NCBI GenBank assembly: GCA_964630265.1
Contig: CAZVRW010000060.1
Span: 1-20,861 of the forward strand
Length of the DNA stretch: 20,861 bases
Source: CAZBWP01 sp964630265
GTDB lineage: Bacteria; Pseudomonadota; Alphaproteobacteria; Rhodospirillales; Defluviicoccaceae
Direction of reading: 5' to 3'
Made by a program: the position numbers and the translations under genes. Every line of letters begins with the position of its first letter. Position 1 is the first letter of the stretch. This document shows, in pieces, positions 6,999-13,301 of this stretch. The notes beneath the pieces are model-generated. The model saw nothing but the letters and a program-made list of their open reading frames with translations, had not been told where the DNA came from and did no database searches.

Positions 6999-7098
6999 NN
7001 NNNNNNNNNNNNNNNNNNNNNNNNNNNNNNNNNNNNNNNNNNNNNNNNNNNNNNNNNNNNNNNNNNNNNNNNNNNNNNNNNNNNNNNNNNNNNNNNNN
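6999..7098. other. Assembly gap (100 N)
   Basis: Exactly 100 N, the usual placeholder for a gap of unknown size. A 17-bp tandem repeat begins at its right edge. Confidence 0.99.
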
Positions 7099-7144
7099 GC
7101 CAAGTGAACGGGCAAGCCAAGTGAACGGGCAAGCCAAGTGAACG
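7099..7144 (+). repeat. 17-bp tandem repeat entering the assembly gap
   Basis: Unit GCCAAGTGAACGGGCAA is present at 7099-7115 and 7116-7132 with a partial third copy at 7133-7144. The last bases before the gap (6994-6998) read GCCAA, so the array probably extends into the gap and caused it. Confidence 0.88.
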
Positions 7145-7169
7145 TTTACGCCAGAAGGAGGCAGATGAC

Positions 7170-8120
7170 GTGCGGATCGCCTTCCTGGATCGGCAGACTT
7201 TGGCGCCCTCGGTCAATCTCCGTCGGCCGTCGTTCGTGCACGATTGGGTCGAGTACGATCACACCGCCCCGGAGCAGGTGGCCGACCGGGCGGCGCGGGC
7301 GGAGATCGTCATCGTCAACAAGGTGCCGCTGCATGCCGCGGCGCTGGCCCAGTTGCCGCATCTGAAGCTGATCGCCGTCGCCGCCACCGGCACCGACATC
7401 GTCGATCTCGAGGCCTGCCGGGCGCGCGGCGTCTTGGTCTGCAACATCCGCGGTTATGCCGTGCACACGGTGCCCGAGCATGTCTTCGCCATGATCCTGG
7501 CGCTGCGGCGCAACCTTTTCGCCTATCGCGAGGCGGTGCAACGGGGTCGCTGGCAGCAGTCGGACCGGTTCTGCCTGCTCGACCATCCCATCGGCGACCT
7601 GCATGGCGCCCGCCTCGGTATTATCGGCGAGGGCGCCATTGGCGAGGCCGTGGCGGCGATCGGCCGGGCCTTCGGCATGACGCCGTTGTTCGCTGCCCAC
7701 CGCGGCCGCAGCGGCATGGGGCCGCTCTACACGCCCTGGGACGAGGTGTTGGCGACCAGCGACGTGATCACGCTGCACTGCCCGCTGACGCCGGCGACCC
7801 GCGGGCTCATGGGCGCGGCCGAGTTTCAGGCGATGGGCCGGCGGCCGCTGCTCATCAACACCGCGCGGGGCGGGCTGATCGACGCGGCGGCGCTGATCGC
7901 AGCACTGGACACGGGGCGGATCGCCGGGGCGGCGATCGACGTTCTGCCGGTGGAGCCGCCACCGGCCGACGAGCCGCTGCTGGCGCTGGCCGATCGGCCC
8001 AACGTGCTGATCACTCCGCACGTCGCCTGGGCCTCGGCCGCGGCGATGCAGACCCTGGCCGATCAGTTGATCGACAACATCGAGGCGTTCGTCGCGGGCC
8101 AACCGGTCAACGTTGTGTGA
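7170..8120 (+). CDS. D-2-hydroxyacid dehydrogenase (glycerate dehydrogenase/hydroxypyruvate reductase type)
   Basis: A 316-residue NAD(P)-dependent cytoplasmic oxidoreductase. The nucleotide-binding loop is G153-E-G-A-I-G158. The catalytic set is R233 (NTARGG), E262 (LPVEPP) and H284 (ITPHVAW), as in the D-isomer 2-hydroxyacid dehydrogenase family. The substrate-binding loop VAATGTDIVDLEACRARG fits the glycerate/hydroxypyruvate branch, but phosphoglycerate, glyoxylate or other 2-keto acids cannot be excluded. It starts with GTG at 7170, justified by a strong AGAAGGAGG eight bases upstream. It is separated from yajC by 125 bases that contain the yajC promoter, so it is not part of the sec operon. 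Confidence 0.92.
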   Translation: MRIAFLDRQTLAPSVNLRRPSFVHDWVEYDHTAPEQVADRAARAEIVIVNKVPLHAAALAQLPHLKLIAVAATGTDIVDLEACRARGVLVCNIRGYAVHTVPEHVFAMILALRRNLFAYREAVQRGRWQQSDRFCLLDHPIGDLHGARLGIIGEGAIGEAVAAIGRAFGMTPLFAAHRGRSGMGPLYTPWDEVLATSDVITLHCPLTPATRGLMGAAEFQAMGRRPLLINTARGGLIDAAALIAALDTGRIAGAAIDVLPVEPPPADEPLLALADRPNVLITPHVAWASAAAMQTLADQLIDNIEAFVAGQPVNVV

Positions 8121-8172
8121 GCCCAAGCCCCCGTCCGACTGCCGATCGCCCTGGACGCGGGCGGCGGGGGAT

Positions 8173-8200
8173 TTGCATCGCCGAACGCCGCCGCTATAGT
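8173..8200 (+). promoter_or_regulatory. Probable sigma-70-type promoter of yajC-secD-secF
   Basis: TTGCAT (8173-8178), a 16-base spacer and TATAGT (8195-8200), 45 bases before the yajC ATG. A small CCGCC/GGCGG hairpin lies in the predicted leader just downstream. Confidence 0.62.
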
Positions 8201-8245
8201 CCGCCGTTCCGTAAGGCGGCAACACTCACGTCGATAGGAGAGTTC

Positions 8246-8701
8246 ATGTTCGTCAAGCAGGCCTTTGCCCAGGCCGGCGACGCTGCACCCGGCGGGGGCG
8301 GCTTCGAGATGATCATCATGATGGCGCTGGTGTTCGCCGTCTTCTACCTGCTGCTCATCCGGCCACAACAAAAGCGGATGAAGGAGCACAAGGCGATGCT
8401 GGCGGCCGTCCGGCGGGGTGACAAGATCGTCACCGGCGGCGGCATCATCGGCACCGTCACCAAGGTGATCGATGACAGCGAGGTGCAGGTGGAGGTGGCG
8501 GAGAACGTCCGGGTCCGCGTCCATCGGCCACTGATTTCGTCGGTGATCAGCAAAACCCAGCCGGCGTCGGACAGCGGCAGTGGTTCGGGGGGCGGTTCGG
8601 GGGGCGGCTCGAGTGGGGGCGGCGGCGACTCCGGTGGCGCCTCGGGCGGCCAACAGGGCGGAGCCTCGGGCCTGAAGAAGCTGTTCGGCGGCAAGTCCTA
8701 A
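8246..8701 (+). CDS. yajC: Preprotein translocase subunit YajC
   Basis: A 151-residue single-span inner-membrane accessory subunit of the SecDF-YajC complex. The membrane segment (FEMIIMMALVFAVFYLLLI) is followed by the hallmark RPQQKRMKEHKAML and the conserved cytoplasmic domain RRGDKIVTGGGIIGTV. The C-terminus is unusual: after about residue 107 it becomes a glycine/serine-rich low-complexity linker ending in the basic LKKLFGGKS, which makes the protein longer than the typical 85-120 residues. AGGAG at 8236-8240 supports the ATG at 8246. It is the first gene of the operon with secD 18 bases downstream. Confidence 0.96.
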   Translation: MFVKQAFAQAGDAAPGGGGFEMIIMMALVFAVFYLLLIRPQQKRMKEHKAMLAAVRRGDKIVTGGGIIGTVTKVIDDSEVQVEVAENVRVRVHRPLISSVISKTQPASDSGSGSGGGSGGGSSGGGGDSGGASGGQQGGASGLKKLFGGKS

Positions 8702-8719
8702 CCCCGTCTGGCCTGGTCC

Positions 8720-10300
8720 ATGGTTTATTTTCCCCGCTGGCAGATCGTCCTGATCATTGCCATCTGCGTCCTCGGCTTCGCCTACGCCGCGCCCAATCTG
8801 CTCGATCGGCAAACGGCCGAAAACCTGCCGAGTTGGCTCCCCAACAAGCAGATCAGCCTGGGGCTCGACCTGCAGGGCGGCTCGCACCTGCTTCTGGAAG
8901 TGGACACCGACACGGTCCTGCGCGAACTCATGGAGTCGACGGTGGACGAGATGCGCCTGCAGTTGCGCCAGGCGCGGATCCTCTACACCGACCTCGGCGT
9001 CGAGGAGCGGGCGGCCGCGGTCACCATCAAGGAGCCGGCGGACCTGGAGCGGGCGCGCGCGCTCCTGGGCGACATCGGTCCCGATACCCAGGTGCGCGAG
9101 GAGGCCGGCGGCCGGCTGTTCGTGGAGTTGACGCCGCAGATGGCCGAGGAGCGCGCCCGTTCGGCGGTGCAGAAGTCGCAGGAGATCATCCGGCGGCGGA
9201 TCGACGAGACCGGCGTCCGTGAGCCGACCATCCAGCGACAGGGGGAAGAGCGCATCCTGGTGCAGTTGCCGGGCATCGACGATCCCGAGCGGATGAAGGA
9301 GTTGCTCGGGCAAACGGCGAAGCTCACCTTTCACTTGGTGGACTCGCGCATGTCGGCGGCGGAGGCGACGCGGGGCCGCGTGCCACCGGGCTCGGAACTG
9401 GTGCCGTCGGCCGATCCCGACGACCCCAGCGAACAGCCGGTCTACCTGGTGCGCAAGCGCGTCGTCGTCAGCGGCGAGAACCTCTCCGATGCCAGCCCGG
9501 GCTTCGATCAGCGCACCAATCAGCCCATCGTCAACTTCGCCTTCGACACGGTCGGCGGCCGACGCTTCGCCGACGCGACGACCGAACACGTGGGCGAGCG
9601 CCTCGCCATCATCCTCGACGGCAAGGTCATCAGCGCGCCGGTGATCCGCGAGCCGATCCGCGGCGGTCGCGGTCAGATCAGCGGCAACTTCACCGTCTCC
9701 GGCGCCAACGACCTGGCGCTGCTGCTGCGCGCCGGCGCCCTGCCGGCGCCGCTCACCATCCTCGAGGAGCGCACCGTCGGGCCGGGTCTCGGCGCCGACT
9801 CGGTGGCGGCCGGCGAGATGGCCGGCTTGATCGGGCTCGTCGCCGTCCTCGTGTTCATGGCCGTGAGCTATGGCTTCTTCGGGCTCATGGCCAACGTGGC
9901 GTTGGTCGTCAACATCATCCTCATCGCCGCGCTGTTGTCGGCGCTGCAGGCGACGCTGACGCTCCCCGGCATCGCCGGCATCGTGTTGACCATCGGCATG
10001 GCGGTGGACGCCAACGTGCTGGTGTTCGAGCGGATCCGCGAGGAGGTGCGGGCCGGCCGCACGCCGATCTCGGCGATCGATGCCGGCTACTCGCGGGCGA
10101 TCTCGACGATTATCGACGCCAACGTGACGACGCTGTTCGCGGCGGTGCTGCTTTATGTGTTCGGCTCCGGGCCGGTGCGTGGCTTCGCCGTGACGCTGGC
10201 GATCGGCATCGTCACCTCGCTGTTCACGGCGATCATGCTGACCCGGCTGTTGCTGGTGGCCTGGCTGCGGCGAACCCGGCCGCAGACCTTGCCGGTCTGA
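8720..10300 (+). CDS. secD: Protein translocase subunit SecD
   Basis: A 526-residue RND-superfamily inner-membrane protein that uses the proton gradient to complete Sec-dependent export. It has an N-terminal membrane span (IVLIIAICVLGFAYAAP), the motif LGLDLQGGSHLLLEVD, a large periplasmic P1 domain with ILVQLPGIDDPERMKELLG and IILDGKVISAPVI, and five C-terminal spans including GMAVDANVLVFERIREE, whose aspartate is essential in known SecD proteins. The length is normal for alphaproteobacteria and shorter than the 615 residues of E. coli. No good ribosome-binding site precedes the ATG, so translation may depend on yajC. secF follows within eleven bases. Confidence 0.98.
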   Translation: MVYFPRWQIVLIIAICVLGFAYAAPNLLDRQTAENLPSWLPNKQISLGLDLQGGSHLLLEVDTDTVLRELMESTVDEMRLQLRQARILYTDLGVEERAAAVTIKEPADLERARALLGDIGPDTQVREEAGGRLFVELTPQMAEERARSAVQKSQEIIRRRIDETGVREPTIQRQGEERILVQLPGIDDPERMKELLGQTAKLTFHLVDSRMSAAEATRGRVPPGSELVPSADPDDPSEQPVYLVRKRVVVSGENLSDASPGFDQRTNQPIVNFAFDTVGGRRFADATTEHVGERLAIILDGKVISAPVIREPIRGGRGQISGNFTVSGANDLALLLRAGALPAPLTILEERTVGPGLGADSVAAGEMAGLIGLVAVLVFMAVSYGFFGLMANVALVVNIILIAALLSALQATLTLPGIAGIVLTIGMAVDANVLVFERIREEVRAGRTPISAIDAGYSRAISTIIDANVTTLFAAVLLYVFGSGPVRGFAVTLAIGIVTSLFTAIMLTRLLLVAWLRRTRPQTLPV

Positions 10301-10310
10301 GGAGACGATG

Positions 10311-11255
10311 ATGTTCCGCGGCATTCACTGGTTTCCCCCCGGCACCAGCATCCCCTTCGTCGCCGTCCACAAGGTGTTTTTCGCCCTGTCGCTCTGCGCG
10401 GTGGTGGCCTCCATCGCGCTGTTCACCATGCGCGGCCTCAATTACGGCATCGACTTCGTCGGCGGCATCCTCATCGAGGTGCGGACCGAGGGACCGGCGG
10501 ACATCGCCGGCATGCGCGGTCAGTTGTCGGGGCTGGGGCTTGGCGACGTGTCGCTGCAAGAGTTCGGCGCCGTCGACGAGGTGATGATCCGGGTGCAGAA
10601 GCAGGAGGACGACGAAGCCGGGCAGCAGCGGGCGGTGGAAGCGGTGCGTGGCGCCCTGGGCGACAGCGTCGAGTATCGCCGGATCGAGTTCGTCGGGCCG
10701 AAGGTGAGTGAGGAGCTGTTCTGGGACGGCGTCTACGCGGTCACCGCGGCGATGATCGCCATTCTGGTCTACATCTGGTTCCGCTTCGAATGGCAGTTCG
10801 GCGTCGGCGCAGTGGTCGCGCTGGTGCACGACATCATTACCACCCTCGGCATCTTCGCCTTGCTTCAGCTCGAGTTCAACCTGTCGACGGTGGCGGCGGT
10901 GCTGACCATCGCCGGCTATTCGATCAATGATACCGTCGTGGTCTATGACCGGGTGCGCGAGGACCTGCGCAAATACAAGACCACGGCCTTGCCGGCCGTG
11001 TTCAATCGGGCGATCAACGAAACCTTGTCCCGCACCTTGATGACCAGCCTGACGACCCTGCTCGCTCTGGTCGCGCTGTATTTCCTGGGCGGCGAGGTGA
11101 TCCGCGGTTTCAGCTTCGCCATGATCTGGGGCGTGCTGGTCGGCACCTATTCGTCGGTGCTCATCGCCGTGCCGCTGCTGCTCTATCTCGACCTGCGGCG
11201 GTCGCGGGTCACCGGCGAGTCCGAGGGCGACGCGGCCGCCGGGGAGCCCGGCTGA
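10311..11255 (+). CDS. secF: Protein translocase subunit SecF
   Basis: A 314-residue inner-membrane partner of SecD. Diagnostic parts are the N-terminal span, LNYGIDFVGGILIEV, the periplasmic domain, and the C-terminal spans with GYSINDTVVVYDRVREDL and LSRTLMTSLTTLLALVALYFLGG. Two adjacent ATGs (10308, 10311) are possible. GGAG ends at 10304, so the second has the better six-base spacing. The secD stop codon is part of the same GAGGAGA sequence. The stop TGA overlaps the ATG of the next gene by one base. Confidence 0.97.
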   Translation: MFRGIHWFPPGTSIPFVAVHKVFFALSLCAVVASIALFTMRGLNYGIDFVGGILIEVRTEGPADIAGMRGQLSGLGLGDVSLQEFGAVDEVMIRVQKQEDDEAGQQRAVEAVRGALGDSVEYRRIEFVGPKVSEELFWDGVYAVTAAMIAILVYIWFRFEWQFGVGAVVALVHDIITTLGIFALLQLEFNLSTVAAVLTIAGYSINDTVVVYDRVREDLRKYKTTALPAVFNRAINETLSRTLMTSLTTLLALVALYFLGGEVIRGFSFAMIWGVLVGTYSSVLIAVPLLLYLDLRRSRVTGESEGDAAAGEPG

Positions 11256-11641
11256 TGCCGGGGTTCGACGTCACGCCGCGGGTGCCGGCCGGGCGGCAGG
11301 TGATCCAGCGCTACGGCGACGGCGGCTTCCGCATCGCCGGCACCGTGCACACCGGCTCGGTGCTGGTGTTCGCCGAGCGCACCGTCGCCTGGGCGGCGAC
11401 GGCGGCCGAGGAGATCACGCTGGAGATGCTGGCGCCGGTGCTCGACGGTCCGGAAGAGGTGGGCATTCTGCTCGTCGGCTGCGGTCGCACGGCGGTGCCG
11501 CCGCCGGCCGGTCTCGCCGCCGCGCTGCGGCCGCACGGCATCGTCCTTGAGTGGATGGACACCGGCGCCGCCTGCCGCACCTTCGACGTGCTGTTGACCG
11601 AGGAACGCCCGGTCGCCGCCGCGCTCATCGCCGTCGACTGA
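11255..11641 (+). CDS. Mth938/DUF498 domain protein (NDUFAF3-like)
   Basis: A 128-residue soluble protein of the Mth938-like (DUF498) family, seen from VIQRYGDGGFRIAGTVHTGSVLVF, then EEVGILLVGCGRT and the C-terminal LEWMDTGAACRTFDVLLTEERPVAAALI. The human homologue NDUFAF3 is an assembly factor for respiratory complex I. A bacterial role in complex I assembly is plausible and inferred only. Its ATG overlaps the secF stop by one base (TGATG), so it is the last gene of the yajC-secD-secF operon. The association with secDF recurs in alphaproteobacteria as far as I recall. After it comes an assembly gap in 18-bp repeats. Confidence 0.9.
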   Translation: MPGFDVTPRVPAGRQVIQRYGDGGFRIAGTVHTGSVLVFAERTVAWAATAAEEITLEMLAPVLDGPEEVGILLVGCGRTAVPPPAGLAAALRPHGIVLEWMDTGAACRTFDVLLTEERPVAAALIAVD

Positions 11642-11685
11642 TCCGCCGACTGACCCGCCGACGATCGAGCGCCCGCGCCGCGATG

Positions 11686-11845
11686 GCCCCCGGTGCCGCG
11701 ATGGCCCCCNNNNNNNNNNNNNNNNNNNNNNNNNNNNNNNNNNNNNNNNNNNNNNNNNNNNNNNNNNNNNNNNNNNNNNNNNNNNNNNNNNNNNNNNNNN
11801 NNNNNNNNNGCCGCGATGGCCCCCGGTGCCGCGATGGCCCCCCGG
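11686..11845 (+). repeat. 18-bp tandem repeat on both sides of an assembly gap
   Basis: Unit GCCGCGATGGCCCCCGGT is repeated about twice on the left (to 11709) and about twice on the right (from 11810), with degenerate copies at the right edge. The last 33 bases before the gap equal the first 33 after it. The true copy number is unknown. Confidence 0.85.
11710..11809. other. Assembly gap (100 N)
   Basis: Exactly 100 N inside an 18-bp tandem repeat. The 33 bases on the left edge equal the 33 on the right edge. Confidence 0.99.
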
Positions 11846-11871
11846 TGCCGCCATGAAGGAAAGAGAAGCGG

Positions 11872-11910
11872 CGAGCGGTTCACCGGTTCTGTGACCGGTT
11901 CGACCGCTCG
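11872..11910 (-). terminator. Long two-part inverted repeat, possible terminator of a minus-strand transcript
   Basis: CGAGCGGT (11872-11879) pairs with ACCGCTCG (11903-11910), and ACCGGT (11882-11887) with ACCGGT (11894-11899), around a six-base loop with small internal mismatches. On the minus strand it is followed by a pyrimidine-rich stretch containing CTTCTCTTTCC, as in a weak intrinsic terminator. It lies about 170-200 bases after the sigma-54-like promoter on that strand. Confidence 0.45.
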
Positions 11911-12088
11911 ATGTCCCGCCCAATGTCAGCCGCCCCGCACCCGTTCATTGCCGCTCCGGGCTCTGTTGTTTTTGGCCCCGAGCGTTTCCGTGTCCCGCGA
12001 GCGTACGTTGACGCCCCGCATCCCGATCCAGGCGCCGCTCCCAAGAGTGGTCGCGTACCATCCCGGTCGCCTTCTCACTGAAGGACAA

Positions 12089-12104
12089 TGCAATTCGCGG
12101 GCCA
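12089..12104 (-). promoter_or_regulatory. Sigma-54-type (-24/-12) promoter, orphan
   Basis: The minus strand reads TGGCCCGCGAATTGCA. This matches the sigma-54 consensus TGGCACG-N4-TTGCA at every fixed position but one, with GG and GC ten bases apart. Transcription would run left from about 12077, towards the inverted repeat at 11872-11910 and the assembly gap. No clear gene follows. Confidence 0.5.
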
Positions 12105-12166
12105 ACTTGAATATGTTTGCAATCTCAGTGGGTTGACATATCGCCACGGCGAGCGAGGGGCGGAAA

Positions 12167-12187
12167 GTGTAAAATTTTCTGACACCC
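12167..12187. promoter_or_regulatory. Dyad-like motif, possible activator site 1
   Basis: It begins GTGTAAA and ends CTGACACCC, with GTGT...ACAC as the outer dyad and AAAATTTT inside. It is related to the motif at 12279, with 14 of 21 positions identical. Its centre is about 100 bases upstream of the predicted sigma-54 start, a normal enhancer position. Confidence 0.4.
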
Positions 12188-12278
12188 TGGCGCGCGCCGG
12201 TCGTGGCCGGTTCCCCCGACGGGCGGCAAAATCACCGTGTTTTCAGGATGATATCGCCATCGGCGCGGTATTTCGGGA

Positions 12279-12299
12279 GTGTAAAGAATCCCGTCACCC
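12279..12299. promoter_or_regulatory. Dyad-like motif, possible activator site 2
   Basis: It begins GTGTAAA and ends CCGTCACCC. It shares the frame GTGTAAARWWTYCYGWCACC with the motif at 12167, in the same orientation and 112 bases away. It lies just after the sodB terminator hairpin. Confidence 0.38.
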
Positions 12300-12313
12300 G
12301 GCGATCGCGGGGG

Positions 12314-12343
12314 CGCGCGGCCCGGCAGGCACCGGGCCGCGCG
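12314..12343 (-). terminator. Strong hairpin downstream of sodB
   Basis: CGCGCGGCCCGG (12314-12325) and CCGGGCCGCGCG (12332-12343) form a perfect 12-pair stem with a six-base loop, starting eleven bases after the sodB stop. No T-run follows on the minus strand, so it may act as a stability or pause hairpin rather than a classical terminator. Confidence 0.6.
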
Positions 12344-12353
12344 GGTCCAATGG

Positions 12354-12953
12354 TCAGGCCGCCGCGAGGTTCTTGGCGACGAAGTCCCAGTTGACGAGGT
12401 GGTCGAGGAACGCCTGGACATAGTCGGGCCGGCGGTTCTGGTAGTCCAGGTAGTAGGCGTGCTCCCAGACGTCGCAGGTGAGCAGCGCCGTCTGGCCATG
12501 CACCATCGGCGTGTCGGCGTTGCCGGTCTTGGCGATCTTCAAGGCGCCCTTCTCCGCCACCAGCCATCCCCAGCCGCTGCCGAACTGGGTGACGCAGGCG
12601 GTCTTGAACTCATCCTTGAACTTGTCGAAGGAGCCGAAGGCGCTGTCGATGGCCGCCGCCACGTCACCGGTTGGCAGGCCGCCGCCGCCCGGCTTCATGC
12701 AGTGCCAATAGAACGTATGGTTCCACACCTGCGCCGCGTTGTTGAAGATGCCCGCCTTGGCGGCGTCGCCGGCGACGGTCTTGATCACCTCCTCCAGCGA
12801 TTGGCTGGCCAGCGGCGTGTCCTTGGTCAGGTTGTTGAGGTTGACGACGTAGGTGTTGTGATGTTTGCCGTGGTGGAAATCCAGGGTGTTGGCCGAGATG
12901 TGCGGCTCCAGGGCCGTCTTGTCGAAGGGCAGGGCCGGCAGGTCGAAAGCCAT
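12354..12953 (-). CDS. sodB: Superoxide dismutase, Fe type
   Basis: A 199-residue cytoplasmic enzyme that converts superoxide to oxygen and hydrogen peroxide. Metal ligands are H27, H79, D161 and H165 (in DVWEHAYYLDYQ). The outer-sphere glutamine Q75 sits in NNAAQVWNHTFYW, the position and context typical of iron enzymes rather than the GGH of manganese enzymes. GSGWGWLV and YLDYQNRRPDY are also diagnostic. The length is normal for the family. No signal peptide is seen. The ATG at 12953 has a purine-rich GAGAGGCGAGCG upstream. A 12-pair hairpin follows the stop. The gene is monocistronic, convergent with the secF operon. Confidence 0.97.
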   Translation of the reverse strand: MAFDLPALPFDKTALEPHISANTLDFHHGKHHNTYVVNLNNLTKDTPLASQSLEEVIKTVAGDAAKAGIFNNAAQVWNHTFYWHCMKPGGGGLPTGDVAAAIDSAFGSFDKFKDEFKTACVTQFGSGWGWLVAEKGALKIAKTGNADTPMVHGQTALLTCDVWEHAYYLDYQNRRPDYVQAFLDHLVNWDFVAKNLAAA

Positions 12954-13102
12954 CGGTTCGCTCGCCTCTCTCTGTTGGGTTGAGGGATGGTTTGACGTTC
13001 CACGTTCCCTCGCAACATAGAGGCCGGCGCCGATGAATGAAAGGCCGGGCCGGGCGCAGCGGCGGACACGGTCGGGGGTGCGGCCCGCACCGTCCCGCCG
13101 CG

Positions 13103-13194
13103 CCCCGCCGCGCTCAGACGCGGCCGAACACCGCGCCCCGCCGCGCTCAGACGCGGCCGAACACCGCGCCCAGCCGCGCGCGCCAGACGCAGGA
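13103..13194 (+). repeat. 33-bp direct repeats plus a 55-bp end identical to the other side of the gap
   Basis: CGCTCAGACGCGGCCGAACA occurs at 13111 and 13144 with a period of 33, and again at 13299 after the gap. Bases 13140-13194 are identical to 13295-13349 over 55 bases. The last part of the HpnC-like gene, including its stop, lies in the repeat. Confidence 0.9.
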
Positions 13195-13294
13195 NNNNNN
13201 NNNNNNNNNNNNNNNNNNNNNNNNNNNNNNNNNNNNNNNNNNNNNNNNNNNNNNNNNNNNNNNNNNNNNNNNNNNNNNNNNNNNNNNNNNNNNN
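13195..13294. other. Assembly gap (100 N), probably an unmerged 55-bp overlap
   Basis: Exactly 100 N between two identical 55-base ends. Confidence 0.99.
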
Positions 13295-13301
13295 GCCGCG
13301 C

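Larger units (their letters stand above)
6838..7169. other. Intergenic stretch with an assembly gap and 17-bp repeats
   Basis: Between the divergent exported protein and the dehydrogenase. It holds about 160 bases of ordinary sequence, 100 N (6999-7098), and the repeat at 7099-7144. I see no convincing gene. Promoters for both flanking genes should be here or in the gap. Confidence 0.85.
11642..12353. other. Convergent intergenic region with no convincing protein gene
   Basis: It lies between the 3' ends of the DUF498 gene and sodB. It contains an 18-bp tandem repeat broken by 100 N, an inverted repeat at 11872-11910, a sigma-54-like promoter on the minus strand at 12089-12104, two related dyad-like motifs at 12167 and 12279, and the hairpin after sodB. 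The open frames here are short and lack coding signs. The A+T-richer patch 12100-12180 stands out from its surroundings. Confidence 0.75.
12954..13301. other. Intergenic stretch with repeats and an assembly gap
   Basis: Upstream of sodB and downstream of the HpnC-like gene, both on the minus strand. The first 120 bases must hold the sodB promoter, but I could not identify convincing boxes. From 13103 onward it consists of 33-bp repeats and 100 N. No gene is seen. Confidence 0.8.

Noticed and set aside
8063..10324. A 753-codon open frame on the minus strand, antisense to yajC and secD
   Set aside because: It is fully covered by well-recognised genes on the other strand, and its translation is Arg/His/Asp/Gln-rich without motifs, as expected for a shadow frame in GC-rich DNA.
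11945..12061. A 38-residue minus-strand ORF after the sigma-54-like promoter
   Set aside because: It has an acceptable ribosome-binding site, but its composition (Arg/Gln/His-rich) resembles a random frame. It is kept only as part of the orphan-promoter finding.
12133..12175. Plus-strand promoter from TTGACA (12133) and TAAAAT (12170)
   Set aside because: The two boxes are 31 bases apart, far from the 16-18 required, and there is no gene downstream on that strand.
12088..12423. A 111-codon plus-strand ORF between the DUF498 gene and sodB
   Set aside because: It has no coding motifs, runs into the 3' end of sodB on the opposite strand and includes the sodB hairpin.
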